Assembly: GCA_041394845.1 (NCBI GenBank)
Contig: JAWKHL010000001.1
Span: 1,054,001 to 1,118,000 of the forward strand
Origin: JAHCHG01 sp041394845
Lineage (GTDB): Bacteria > Acidobacteriota > Blastocatellia > Pyrinomonadales > Pyrinomonadaceae
Direction: 5' to 3'
Length of the DNA: 64,000 nucleotides
A program made the translations under genes and the position numbers. Below, in pieces: positions 18,181 through 25,953 of the stretch. Position 1 is the first letter of the stretch. Every line of letters begins with the position of its first letter. Below the pieces are notes generated by a model. That model did not search any database and had not been told where the DNA came from. It saw only the letters and a program-made list of their open reading frames with translations.

Positions 18181-18965
18181 GCCTCAAACAAGATTATCCC
18201 GGCGGAAACCGCCAGATTAAGGCTTTCCACTTCGTTTTCCATCGGGATAAAAAGACTTTCTCCAACCAATTTTCTTTTTGCTTCGGAAAGTCCGTTGGCT
18301 TCGGAACCCAAAACCAGAAGGCGGGGTTTTTCCCAGTCTATCCGGGCGTAATTCGTTTGAGAGCGGATGTCGGCACAGACCGGGGAAAGCCCCGAATCGA
18401 TTGCCCATCGGATGGCCGAATCAAAGTCGGCCTTGGTCCAAACAGGAAGGCGGAAGGCCGAACCCATCGACCCCCTTAAGGCTTTGGAAGAAAATGGATC
18501 GGCGGAATTTCTGGTTAAAATGATTCCGTTGACCCCGGCCGCTTCGGAGGTTCTAATGATGGCTCCGAGGTTGGACGGGTTATTTATTTCATCCAAAAGA
18601 AGGATCAGGGGCAAAGGTGTAATCTTGCGGGCAATTGAGTTTTCTAAAATCTCTTTTCCGGTGGGAGGTTTTTTTGCAATTAAGATAAAACCCTGCGGCT
18701 TTTTGGTGTCGGCGATTGAATTGAGCAATTTTTCGGGAATTTCAAAAATGTCGGGAACCCTGGTCTTTATTTGCTTCAAAAGTTCGGGATTTTTGTTTTC
18801 CCGGAGAAAGTTTTCCGAAAAAAAAGCCTCTTCAATAATCAGTTTTGATCGAAGAGCCTCTTCGGTCAGTCGGACGCCTTCGATAAACAAAAGATCCGGT
18901 ATTTTCCCGTCGCGCACCTTTCGGGCCTTTTTCAGTCTCTGGTTATCGCGGGCGGTTATTTTCAA
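18159..18965 (-). CDS. SpoU/TrmH-family RNA 2'-O-methyltransferase
   Basis: This 268-residue protein carries the SPOUT knot motifs. Motif 1 is 'NPSNLGAIIRTSEAAG', motif 2 'LVLGSEANGLSE' and motif 3 'ESLNLAVSAGIILFEAKR'. Residues 1-95 form the L30e-like substrate-binding domain seen in RlmB- and TsnR-type enzymes. It should methylate a ribose in rRNA or tRNA with S-adenosylmethionine, but the target nucleotide cannot be deduced. The stop codon lies inside the terminator shared with the PP2C gene. The tRNA-Arg gene is just upstream. Confidence 0.88.
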   Translation of the reverse strand: MKITARDNQRLKKARKVRDGKIPDLLFIEGVRLTEEALRSKLIIEEAFFSENFLRENKNPELLKQIKTRVPDIFEIPEKLLNSIADTKKPQGFILIAKKPPTGKEILENSIARKITPLPLILLLDEINNPSNLGAIIRTSEAAGVNGIILTRNSADPFSSKALRGSMGSAFRLPVWTKADFDSAIRWAIDSGLSPVCADIRSQTNYARIDWEKPRLLVLGSEANGLSEAKRKLVGESLFIPMENEVESLNLAVSAGIILFEAKRQNSA

Positions 18966-18985
18966 AGGCTTTTAAAAATTGAAAA

Positions 18986-19058
18986 TACTCGCGGCAGGAG
19001 TCGAACCTGCGACTTCTTCCTCCGGAGGGAAGCGCTCTATCCACTGAGCTACGCGAGC
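18986..19058 (-). tRNA. tRNA-Arg (anticodon CCG)
   Basis: The minus strand folds as a 73-base cloverleaf. It has acceptor GCTCGCG / CGCGAGT (one G-T pair), D arm GCTC..GAGC, anticodon stem CTTCC/GGAAG with loop CTCCGGA (anticodon CCG, codon CGG), T arm GCAGG-TTCGACT-CCTGC and discriminator A. CCA is not encoded. It lies between the SpoU methyltransferase and cyclophilin genes. Confidence 0.95.
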
Positions 19059-19110
19059 ATAAAAATTACAGTTTGTTATCTTACTACACTTTTCCGAAGA
19101 ACCGTTAATC

Positions 19111-19740
19111 CTATTGTTTCGGTTGAATGGAAATGGTTTTAATGACAACGTTCTCAATAGGTCTTTCGCCTTGTTTAGGATTACCGGCGATCGTTCGAAC
19201 ATTGTTCATTCCCTCGATCACCTTACCGAAAACGGTGTATCTTTTGTCAAAACCGGGCTCCCGTTTCAAAGTAATAAAAAACTGGGAATTGGCCGAATTA
19301 ACATCCGTTGACCGGGCGGCTCCAACGATTCCGGAATCGTATTCGATATCGGAAAATTCGGCCGGAACGTCCGGTTTGTCCGAACCTCCCTGACCGTCGT
19401 TGCTCGGATCGTTGTCCTTGGAATTGGGATCTCCACCTTGGATGACCGACGGATTGATCCGGTGAAAGGTGGTCCCGTTGTAAACTCCTTCCTTGGCCAG
19501 TTCCTTAAACCGGGCCACCATTTGAGGGGCGATGTTGGAATATAATTCGATTTTTATCGTCCCGAAAGCCGCCGAGTTTTCCATTTCAATGACGGCGATC
19601 TCGTTGTCGGCGACCGGCGTAACCCCGGTTTTAACCTCGGCGTTGGCGTTGGCGGCCTTGTTTGCTTCAGGGTTGGACTGGCAGGCCGAAATACAAAAGG
19701 CGGCCAGAACTAAAATTGTTATTAAGATTTGCTTTCTCAT
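19111..19740 (-). CDS. cyclophilin-type peptidyl-prolyl isomerase, predicted lipoprotein
   Basis: This is a 209-residue protein. A lipoprotein signal peptide (lipobox 'CISAC' with Cys20 as lipidation site) and a short Ala/Asn-rich spacer precede a cyclophilin domain. Motifs are 'YNGTTFHRINPSVIQGGDP', 'SANSQFFITL' and 'YTVFGKVIEGM'. It should assist folding of exported proteins in the periplasm. I chose ATG 19740 over 19776, since the longer form would bury the signal peptide. It is 13 bases downstream of dtd and probably co-transcribed with it. A second, cytoplasmic cyclophilin lies at 20261-20746. Confidence 0.9.
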   Translation of the reverse strand: MRKQILITILVLAAFCISACQSNPEANKAANANAEVKTGVTPVADNEIAVIEMENSAAFGTIKIELYSNIAPQMVARFKELAKEGVYNGTTFHRINPSVIQGGDPNSKDNDPSNDGQGGSDKPDVPAEFSDIEYDSGIVGAARSTDVNSANSQFFITLKREPGFDKRYTVFGKVIEGMNNVRTIAGNPKQGERPIENVVIKTISIQPKQ

Positions 19741-19753
19741 TCCCACAAAATTT

Positions 19754-20203
19754 TTAAAAACCTTTTTCGCTGTCAAGCAGAATTGTCACCGGGCCGTCGT
19801 TGGTCAACTCGACATCCATCATCGCCTGAAAACGCCCGGTCTCAACCTTTTTTATCTGTTTACGGGCCTCGCTGACAAAATACTCGTAAAGTTTATTGGC
19901 CCGGTCGGGCAACGCGGCTCTGATAAAAGAAGGCCGACGTCCCTTTCGGGCATCTCCGTAAAGGGTAAATTGAGACACTACCAAAAGTTCACCCCCGATT
20001 TCAAGCAGGGAAAGGTTCATTTTTTCCTCCGAATCCTCAAAGATCCGAAGATTAATGGTTTTTTCCAGCAGATAAAGGGCTTCCTTTTCCGTATCGTCGC
20101 GGGAAACCCCGAGTAAAACCAGAATTCCCCGACCGATCTCTCCGGTCACCTCCTCTTCGACCTTTACTCGGGCGCGGGAAACCCTCTGTATTACAGCGCG
20201 CAT
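19754..20203 (-). CDS. dtd: D-aminoacyl-tRNA deacylase
   Basis: This is a 149-residue DTD-family enzyme that hydrolyses D-aminoacyl-tRNA (and Gly-tRNA-Ala) in the cytoplasm. It starts 'MRAVIQRVSRARVKVE' and carries the two active-site signatures: 'SQFTLYGDARKGRRPSF' (SQFTL motif) and 'MDVELTNDGPVTILLD' (NxGPVT motif). Length is typical of the family. The start at 20203 has AGGGGA upstream, so the frame back to 20224 was not used. It lies between two cyclophilin genes on the same strand. Confidence 0.95.
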   Translation of the reverse strand: MRAVIQRVSRARVKVEEEVTGEIGRGILVLLGVSRDDTEKEALYLLEKTINLRIFEDSEEKMNLSLLEIGGELLVVSQFTLYGDARKGRRPSFIRAALPDRANKLYEYFVSEARKQIKKVETGRFQAMMDVELTNDGPVTILLDSEKGF

Positions 20204-20260
20204 AATCCCCTGAAAAAAATACAAAATGAGAAAATCCGAATTTGGAGATCCAAAATCGAT

Positions 20261-20746
20261 TTATCCCTCTATGTAAACTTTCTCCATCACGACCGGTTCG
20301 ACCGGTTTGTCCCCGTAATCGGTGTCGACCTGAGCGATCTGGTCGACCACATCTTGTCCCTCGACGACCATTCCGAATTTGGTGTAGCTGGGCGGGAGAG
20401 GATAATCGACGTGCATGATAAAAAACTGCGACCCGTTGGTGTTCGGGCCGGCATTGGCCATCGCCACCGTTCCCTTGGAATAAGCACCCTGATAAAGCAG
20501 GGAACTGCCGTCAATTTCGTCGTTGAATCTTCCTCCCCAGGCGGATTCTCCGCCCCGGCCGGTTCCGGTCGGGTCTCCGCCCTGGATCATGAAGTTTTCA
20601 ATCACCCGGTGGAAAATAACCCCGTCATAATAATTTTTTTCCGCCAGAGTCCGAAAGTTTTCGGTCGTTTTGGGGGCTTCTTCCTCCAAAAGTTCGAATT
20701 TGATTGTTCCCTTGTTGGTTTCGATTACCGCAAATCTGTTTGCCAT
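20261..20746 (-). CDS. cytoplasmic cyclophilin-type peptidyl-prolyl isomerase
   Basis: This 161-residue protein is a single cyclophilin domain without signal peptide. Signatures are 'YYDGVIFHRVIENFMIQGGDP', 'NTNGSQFFIMH' and 'KFGMVVEGQDVVDQI', as in the PpiB group. It catalyses cis-trans isomerisation of Xaa-Pro bonds during protein folding. The start is at 20746. It precedes dtd and the lipoprotein cyclophilin on the same strand, with 57 bases to dtd. The first MITE-like element lies 45 bases upstream of its start, in the promoter region. Confidence 0.93.
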   Translation of the reverse strand: MANRFAVIETNKGTIKFELLEEEAPKTTENFRTLAEKNYYDGVIFHRVIENFMIQGGDPTGTGRGGESAWGGRFNDEIDGSSLLYQGAYSKGTVAMANAGPNTNGSQFFIMHVDYPLPPSYTKFGMVVEGQDVVDQIAQVDTDYGDKPVEPVVMEKVYIEG

Positions 20747-20791
20747 TAATATTGTTCTCCAAATGTAAAAATTGATCCAAAAATTATTTAA

Positions 20792-20965
20792 TACTCTGTA
20801 AATAAAAAAAACTGAAGTTTTGTTAAATTTGTGATGGGTGATGAGTGATAGGTGATGGGATAAAACTTAATTGTCTGATCATCCGGATCTACTGTCTGAT
20901 GTTATCTGTTTAACTTTTCACCCATCACCCATCACTAAACTCTAGTTTTTTTAATTTACAGAGTA
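20792..20965. mobile_element. MITE-like element, copy 1 (174 bp, 5-bp target duplication)
   Basis: This non-coding element is bounded by inverted termini TACTCTGTAAAT / ATTTACAGAGTA. It is flanked by a 5-bp direct repeat TTTAA at 20787-20791 and 20966-20970. Inside the left end are four GTGATGG-type heptamers (20831-20858). Two CCCATCA heptamers (20921-20934) near the right end pair with them, so the whole element can fold into a long hairpin. It is nearly identical to the element at 21873-22066. The right target duplication contains the TAA stop codon of the HAD gene, so insertion happened at that stop and left the protein intact. Confidence 0.85.
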
Positions 20966-20966
20966 T

Positions 20967-21833
20967 TTAACCATTTCCAAAAATAAATCTTTCAATTGCC
21001 AATGCTACACCGTTTTCATCATTACTCAAAGTCGTTTCAAATCCTTCGGTTTCCAGAAGTTCCGGTGATGCGTTGCCCATCACGACCGAAGTTCCGGCGT
21101 ATTCGAGCATTTCCAGATCATTGTAATTATCCCCGATGACCATGACATTTTCGGCCGAAAATTTGTTTATCCGAGCAAGTTTTTCAACCGCAATTCCCTT
21201 CGATGCGTCGGAAGGGAGGATGTCAAGCAGGGTAAAATCAAGGTGCGGGTAGATCGTGGCCAGAACATTGGCGGCCGTTTCCAGTTCGGTTTCCAGAACC
21301 ATTTGCAACCTTTGCATCGGAGCGCAGGACCCGGAAAACGAGACGTGAACGGTTTCGTTTCGTTCGATGATGTCCTCCAAATTTTCCGCATGGTGAAGCG
21401 ATTCCTCGGCCTCGTCGCCGTGGAGGTGGCGCGACCATTTGATGTAACTCTGGAGGGGATAATTCTCTTCGGAAACCCGGTCGTAATAAAGTGTTCCCTT
21501 GCCGATCGGATCGCAACTCATCATCGCGTCGGCGCCGAATTCGCGACCGACGCGCAGGATATCGTGAAGGGTCGGTCGGGGAAGCAGTGAAACGGCAATA
21601 TTTTCAAGTGAATCCGCGTGTTTGATCAAAGCCCCGTTGTGACAGATTATCGGGGCGTTAAGTTCGATCTCAAGGCCGACGGGGCGGGCATCGCGAAAGC
21701 GGCGACCGGTGGCAATGGTCACCAAAACCCCTTTTTCCTCGGCCCTTCGGATCGCCCGGATATTTTCCTCCGGGATCTTACCGCGTGAGGTCAGAAGAGT
21801 TCCATCCAGATCGAGGGCCAAAAGTTTGATCAT
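20967..21833 (-). CDS. HAD superfamily hydrolase, Cof-type
   Basis: This is a 288-residue cytoplasmic phosphatase. HAD motif I is 'LALDLDGTLL' (Asp8 nucleophile, Asp10), motif II 'TIATGR', the conserved Lys is in 'DASKGIAVEKL' and motif IV is 'VIGDNYNDLEML'. A C2-type cap (about 85-190) marks it as Cof/YidA class, which acts on sugar phosphates, flavin mononucleotide or pyridoxal phosphate. The substrate cannot be predicted. The gene stands alone between two MITE-like insertions. The one at its 3' end provides the stop codon within the target duplication, and the other lies 40 bases upstream of its start. Confidence 0.9.
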   Translation of the reverse strand: MIKLLALDLDGTLLTSRGKIPEENIRAIRRAEEKGVLVTIATGRRFRDARPVGLEIELNAPIICHNGALIKHADSLENIAVSLLPRPTLHDILRVGREFGADAMMSCDPIGKGTLYYDRVSEENYPLQSYIKWSRHLHGDEAEESLHHAENLEDIIERNETVHVSFSGSCAPMQRLQMVLETELETAANVLATIYPHLDFTLLDILPSDASKGIAVEKLARINKFSAENVMVIGDNYNDLEMLEYAGTSVVMGNASPELLETEGFETTLSNDENGVALAIERFIFGNG

Positions 21834-21872
21834 AGAAGAATGATTTTAACCTCAAACGGTCAAAAGGGTAAA

Positions 21873-22066
21873 TACTGTGTAAATAAAAAAACTTAAGTTT
21901 TGTTAAATTTGTGATGGGTGATGAGTGATAGGTGATGGGATAAAACTTAATTGTCTGAATATCCGGATCTGCTGTCTGATATTATCCGTTTAACTTTTCA
22001 CCCATCACTTATCACCCATCACCCATCACCCATCACTAAACTCTAGTTTTTTTTATTTACAGAGTA
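21873..22066. mobile_element. MITE-like element, copy 2 (194 bp, 5-bp target duplication)
   Basis: This is the same element in the same orientation as copy 1. Its termini are TACTGTGTAAAT / ATTTACAGAGTA, with a 5-bp direct repeat GTAAA at 21868-21872 and 22067-22071. The right arm holds five CCCATCA-type heptamers against two in copy 1, which explains most of the length difference. It has no ORF. Because the two copies have different target duplications, they inserted independently. The element may carry promoter or terminator activity for the HAD gene and mltG. Confidence 0.85.
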
Positions 22067-22092
22067 GTAAATCTGTGTGCAAAATAAAAATC

Positions 22093-23178
22093 TTAAGGTT
22101 GGTTCGAACCCGGGGTTTGTTCACTTCTTTTTTTTGCCCTTTGCTCCTCAAGCCACCTTTGATAAACGGCCTTTCCTTTTTCAAATTCCGCGGCCGAAGC
22201 GTAAAAATTGTGGGAACCGTCATTTTTTTCGACGTTGAGAACGTAAAAAAGGTATTCGGTTTGAGCCGGATTCAAAGCCGCCTTGATGGCGCTTTCTGAG
22301 ACGGAGGAGATGGGGCCGGGCGGGATTCCCCCAAATTTTCTGGTGTTATAGGGCGAATTGACCTCAAGGTCGCTTTTGTGGATCGTCCCGTCCCAACGGT
22401 TTTGCATTTTGGCGATGTAAACGGCCGTTTGATCGATTCCCAAGGGGATGTTTTTTTTGAGCCGGTTGTAGATCACCGAAGCGACGACCGGGCGTTCCTC
22501 TTCAAATTTTGATTCGGTTTCAATCAAGGAGGCGATCGTTACGATCTCATTCGGCGTCCGACCGAGTTGAGCGGCGCGGGCGTTCCATTCCGGTTTCCAA
22601 ATTCTTTTGAATTGCTGGACCATCCGGTCGATGATTTCACGCGGAGGTGTTTCGGGAGAAAACTCGTAGGTGCTGGGATACATATAACCTTCAAGGTTCT
22701 TGGCATTTGGCGCGAAGTCTCTGATCTGCGCCGTATCATTCATCAGATACAAAACCGCTTTTTCATCCATCGGCGGATTTTGAGGAAATTTTTCCGAGAT
22801 CCTTTTGGCGATGTCAAATTGGGTAAAGCCTTCGGGAATCGTCAATTTGGTCATCCGGTTCTCCCCTTTTTCGAGTTCCTTGAGAACCTGCAAGGGGGTT
22901 ATCGGAGAATCAAATTTGTATTCACCGGCCTGCAAATTTTGCGAGTTTCCGAAAGTTCGCAAATAGATCAGCAGAGGCCATTGCCCGGAAATGATTCCCT
23001 CCGAGGCCAATTTGCCGATGATCTGGTTGGGAGTCGAGCCCTTTGGGATCTGGATGTATTGCTCCGCTTTGTCATGCTCTTTGGGCGAATTGAGCGAGCT
23101 GTAAAGCCAGTATGAAACTCCGATGGCAACTATGAAAAATAAACCCAATAATGCAAAAATTAATTTAAGAATCCTCAT
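22093..23178 (-). CDS. mltG: endolytic murein transglycosylase MltG
   Basis: This is a 361-residue YceG-family membrane enzyme that cuts nascent glycan strands. One N-terminal membrane helix (about 4-25) precedes a LysM-like part. The catalytic domain has 'IASLIETESKFEEERPVVAS' with the catalytic Glu in 'ETES', then 'NRLKKNIPLGIDQT' and 'GGIPPGPISSVSESAIKAAL'. The ATG at 23178 was preferred to an upstream TTG at 23199. It is divergent from thpR, with 53 bases between starts. Its 3' end lies 26 bases from MITE copy 2. It adds to the wall-synthesis genes of the window. Confidence 0.93.
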   Translation of the reverse strand: MRILKLIFALLGLFFIVAIGVSYWLYSSLNSPKEHDKAEQYIQIPKGSTPNQIIGKLASEGIISGQWPLLIYLRTFGNSQNLQAGEYKFDSPITPLQVLKELEKGENRMTKLTIPEGFTQFDIAKRISEKFPQNPPMDEKAVLYLMNDTAQIRDFAPNAKNLEGYMYPSTYEFSPETPPREIIDRMVQQFKRIWKPEWNARAAQLGRTPNEIVTIASLIETESKFEEERPVVASVIYNRLKKNIPLGIDQTAVYIAKMQNRWDGTIHKSDLEVNSPYNTRKFGGIPPGPISSVSESAIKAALNPAQTEYLFYVLNVEKNDGSHNFYASAAEFEKGKAVYQRWLEEQRAKKRSEQTPGSNQP

Positions 23179-23231
23179 GGTCAATTCGGATTTTAGCAAA
23201 AAAACGGGGATTCAACCACAGGTTCGAGAAG

Positions 23232-23801
23232 ATGAACAAACGATTATTTATTGCATTGGAAATTCCCAAACCGGCACAAAAACAGTTGGCCGAATATACA
23301 AAAAAACTGAAAAGGGAATTTTCGGATCTGAAGGTCGGTTGGGAAAAAGAGGAAAAACTCCACATCAATCTGAAGTTTTTGGGCGATGTGAATGAAAATA
23401 AAATATCTGAATTAATAGACCTGATCGGGGGACTTTCTCAAAGGTTTTCCGGGTTTAACCTGAGGGTCGAGGGAACCGGTGTCTTTCCAAATAAAAAAAG
23501 GGGAAGAGTTTTATGGCTTGGAATTTTTGATGAGGGGAATGATTTATTGAAGATCAATAATGAATTGGAAGGGAAATGTCAAAAAATCGGTTTCGTTCGG
23601 GAAAAAAAGCCGTTCCGTCCGCACGTAACGATCGCCCGAATCAGAAAACCCTTTTCGAATTCGCCTTTGGTGAAAAAACATCTGAAAAACGAATACGAGC
23701 CCGTCGAATTTTCGGCTCAAACGATTTCTCTGATCGAAAGCCGATTGTTGCCGACGGGCTCGGTTTATTATCCTTTTTTCAGGGAAGATCTTTCCCGATA
23801 A
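23232..23801 (+). CDS. thpR: RNA 2',3'-cyclic phosphodiesterase
   Basis: This is a 189-residue 2H phosphoesterase (LigT/ThpR family) that opens 2',3'-cyclic phosphates on RNA ends. The two histidine motifs are 'LHINLKFLGDV' and 'RPHVTIARI'. In the first, the usual Thr or Ser after H-x is Asn, while the second is canonical. It starts 'MNKRLFIALEIP', typical of the family, with GAGAAG upstream. It is convergent with the glutathione peroxidase gene: only one base separates the two stop codons. Confidence 0.9.
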   Translation: MNKRLFIALEIPKPAQKQLAEYTKKLKREFSDLKVGWEKEEKLHINLKFLGDVNENKISELIDLIGGLSQRFSGFNLRVEGTGVFPNKKRGRVLWLGIFDEGNDLLKINNELEGKCQKIGFVREKKPFRPHVTIARIRKPFSNSPLVKKHLKNEYEPVEFSAQTISLIESRLLPTGSVYYPFFREDLSR

Positions 23802-23802
23802 T

Positions 23803-24423
23803 TCAGCGGGATGATTTTACGGTTTCCATCGCTCCGGAATCGTTTCTCTCGGCCAACTGTTTTTCGATGGCATTGATGACAACCTCGCTTTCCGGTTCAT
23901 CCTTTGAGGAAAAACGCGCGACGATCTCTCCCTTGTCGTTGATCAGGAACTTGTTGAAATTCCAGGTGATCTCGCCCCCGAATTCGGGATCGGTCCCTTT
24001 ATCGGTCAGGAATTTGTAAAGCGGATGAATGTCGTCCCCTTTGACCGAAATCTTGGCGAACATCGGGAAACTGACCTTGTATTTTAAGGTGCAGAAATCC
24101 TTGATCTCCTCATTGGTTCCGGGTTCCTGACCGTTAAAATTATTGGCCGGGAATCCCAAAACCTTGAATCCCTTGTCCTTGTATTTATCGTAAATTGCCT
24201 GAAGCCCCTGATATTGCGGCGTGTAGCCGCATTTGCTGGCCGTGTTAACGATCAAAAGAACGTCCCCTTGATATTGTTTCAAAAGGACGTCTTTTCCGTC
24301 GATGTCCATGGCCGAAAATTGGTAAATTGTACTGCTTGCGGGCGAATTGGCGGATATCGTTTGAAAAACCGCGATGCCTCCGAAAAGCAAACCGAAAATC
24401 AAAACAAAGATAACTTTTTTCAT
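23803..24423 (-). CDS. exported glutathione peroxidase family protein (Cys type)
   Basis: This 206-residue protein has a signal peptide (residues 1-28) followed by a thioredoxin-fold GPx domain. The peroxidatic site is 'ASKCGYTPQ' (Cys65, not selenocysteine). 'GFPANNFNGQEPG' carries the conserved Gln, and 'ITWNFNKFLI' the Trp and Asn of the catalytic tetrad. Bacterial enzymes of this kind usually reduce peroxides with thioredoxin. The signal peptide suggests action outside the cytoplasm. AAGGGG lies well placed before the ATG. It is monocistronic and downstream of the SPFH gene's terminator. Confidence 0.92.
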   Translation of the reverse strand: MKKVIFVLIFGLLFGGIAVFQTISANSPASSTIYQFSAMDIDGKDVLLKQYQGDVLLIVNTASKCGYTPQYQGLQAIYDKYKDKGFKVLGFPANNFNGQEPGTNEEIKDFCTLKYKVSFPMFAKISVKGDDIHPLYKFLTDKGTDPEFGGEITWNFNKFLINDKGEIVARFSSKDEPESEVVINAIEKQLAERNDSGAMETVKSSR

Positions 24424-24469
24424 AACCCTTTACCCCTTTAAAAATACTGAAAATTTTCCTTAGTTTCTC

Positions 24470-24516
24470 AAAAAAAATTAGGAATTCAAAGTTCGGAAAG
24501 GCTTTGAATCCCTAAA
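24470..24516 (-). terminator. intrinsic terminator of the SPFH gene
   Basis: On the minus strand, GGGATTCAAAG pairs with CTTTGAATTCC across a 10-base loop and is followed by a T8 run. It lies just downstream of the SPFH stop codon. Confidence 0.8.
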
Positions 24517-24524
24517 TTTTCCCC

Positions 24525-25532
24525 CTAGCGGTTTAATTCTTTGGGCGTTCGCGGCGAAAAAGTGTTTACGTCGCCTTTTTCACCGGTTTCGGAAAAGATC
24601 TCCTTGATTGCCCCGACGCTGGACAATGTGCTTGAAGTCTCAACCGGCATAAAGATCACCTTTGAATTATTGGTCCGCGTCATGTCTCTTAAGGATTCGA
24701 TATATCTGGCGGTGATCAAGTATTGCGCGGTGTCGGCCGGATTCCCGATGGCTTTGGAAATTTGAGCGATGGCAGTGGCTTCGGCTTCGGCGGCCCGCAA
24801 TCTGGCCTGGGCGGCACCTTCGGCCTCCAAAATGGCGGATTGCTTGGCACCTTCGGCCCGCGTGATGGCCGATTGTTTTTCACCTTCGGCCCGGGCAATG
24901 GCGGCCTGTTTATCACCCTCGGCCTGAAGAACCAAAGCCCTCCGATTTCGTTCGGCGGTCATTTGTTTTTCCATCGTTATCCGAACATCTTCGGGCGGGT
25001 TGATGTTCTTGACGTCGACGCGGGTGACCTTAACCCCCCATTTGTCGGTGGCTTCGTCGAGAATGATCCTCAATTTGTTGTTGATCTGATCCCGCGATGA
25101 AAGCGTGTGGTCGAGATCCATTTCGCCCATAACCGCCCGCATACCGGTTATCGTCAACTGAACGATACCGCCGACAAGATCGTTGACCTCGTAAACCGAT
25201 TTCATCGGATCGGTGATTTGCCAGTAAACGACCGAATCGACGTTGATGGTTACGTTATCGCGGGTGATGACGGGTTGCGGCGGGAGGTCGATGTATTGTT
25301 CGCGCAAGTCGATCGAGGTGATTCCGGGCCTTGTATTTGTCCAGAAGACGCTCCGGGGGGCTTCAAAAAAGGGGACGATGATATTAAGTCCGCTTTGAGC
25401 CACCCGATGAAATCTTCCCAACCTTTCAATCAAAAGCACGCTCGATTGGGGAACGATTTTTATTGTTTTGGCCGCCACCACCAGAAGTGCGATTCCCAGG
25501 ATTGCGAAAAATGCTAAAACGAAAAGTTCCAT
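24525..25532 (-). CDS. SPFH/band 7 (stomatin-like) membrane protein
   Basis: This is a 335-residue protein. One N-terminal membrane helix ('LFVLAFFAILGIALLVVA') precedes the band 7 domain (about 25-190: 'VLLIERLGRFHRVAQSGLN', 'TINVDSVVYWQITDP'). A long Ala/Glu-rich helical region follows with near-repeats 'ARAEGEKQSAITRAEGAKQS' (about 210-250). This matches the QmcA/stomatin group, which forms large ring oligomers in the membrane and shapes membrane domains or controls proteases. The start at 25532 is supported by GGAGG five bases upstream. An NfeD partner gene is often adjacent in this family but is not seen here. Confidence 0.92.
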   Translation of the reverse strand: MELFVLAFFAILGIALLVVAAKTIKIVPQSSVLLIERLGRFHRVAQSGLNIIVPFFEAPRSVFWTNTRPGITSIDLREQYIDLPPQPVITRDNVTINVDSVVYWQITDPMKSVYEVNDLVGGIVQLTITGMRAVMGEMDLDHTLSSRDQINNKLRIILDEATDKWGVKVTRVDVKNINPPEDVRITMEKQMTAERNRRALVLQAEGDKQAAIARAEGEKQSAITRAEGAKQSAILEAEGAAQARLRAAEAEATAIAQISKAIGNPADTAQYLITARYIESLRDMTRTNNSKVIFMPVETSSTLSSVGAIKEIFSETGEKGDVNTFSPRTPKELNR

Positions 25533-25766
25533 TTTGACCTCCAATAAGAATATTTGCTTTTAATATAACTTATTTTCTTGAAATAAACGAAAGAAAGTAA
25601 AACCGAAGAAAAACCAAACTCCGACAATTTGTAAAAAAATATTTTTGTGTGGGAATGATTGGTTCTTCAAACTTTTTCCGCGTTTATTACTGAAACCCGA
25701 AATTTTTTCAAAATTTTGGGAACAAAACCCCCAAGGGGCCGTATAGGATTTTTATATTTGATAATT

Positions 25767-25880
25767 AAATAAAAAGGGACGATTCAAACGCGCATAGTTT
25801 CATTTCAACAAACTATCTTTTTACCTACAGTTATTCCGCAATACATACATACCTTTGCCGTTCGATCGTCCCTTTTATTT
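25767..25880. repeat. 114-bp element with 22-24 bp imperfect terminal inverted repeats
   Basis: The left end AAATAAAAAGGGACGATTCA and the right end TCGATCGTCCCTTTTATTT are inverted copies (about 20 of 22 positions match, with a one-base gap), enclosing about 70 bases without an ORF. It could be a MITE-like element, although no target duplication is evident. It could also be a small RNA transcribed on the minus strand, where the right-hand stem is followed by TTTTTATTT. It lies upstream of ilvA and is unrelated in sequence to the elements at 20792 and 21873. Confidence 0.5.
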
Positions 25881-25936
25881 TTTAAAACCGAACAAAAAAA
25901 ACAAATCTCCAAATTAAAAAAAGAAGCTTTCCGTCG

Positions 25937-25942
25937 TATAAT
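25937..25942 (+). promoter_or_regulatory. -10 box of ilvA, implying an almost leaderless mRNA
   Basis: A consensus TATAAT ends 11 bases before the ATG at 25954. Transcription would start about five bases before the start codon, leaving no room for a ribosome site, and none is seen. The -35 match (TTAAAA at 25914, 17-base spacing) is weak. Confidence 0.5.
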
Positions 25943-25953
25943 TTCTTCTAATT

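Larger units (their letters stand above)
25545..25953. other. AT-rich intergenic region before ilvA
   Basis: About 400 bases without a credible ORF. They hold the upstream region of the SPFH gene, a long inverted-repeat element at 25767-25880 (separate entry) and a TATAAT box at 25937-25942, 11 bases before the ilvA start codon. The remainder is AT-rich with nothing recognisable. Confidence 0.5.

Noticed and set aside
18986..19058. tRNA-Arg as a phage attachment site
   Set aside because: No integrase gene or repeated tRNA 3' fragment is found in the window.
20792..22066. Tandem GTGATGG/CCCATCA repeats as a CRISPR array
   Set aside because: The repeat unit is seven bases with no spacers and no cas genes nearby. 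The arms are inverted relative to each other and belong to mobile elements.
20787..22071. The HAD gene with both flanking elements as a composite transposon
   Set aside because: The two elements have different, intact 5-bp target duplications on both sides, which fits separate insertions rather than movement as a unit.
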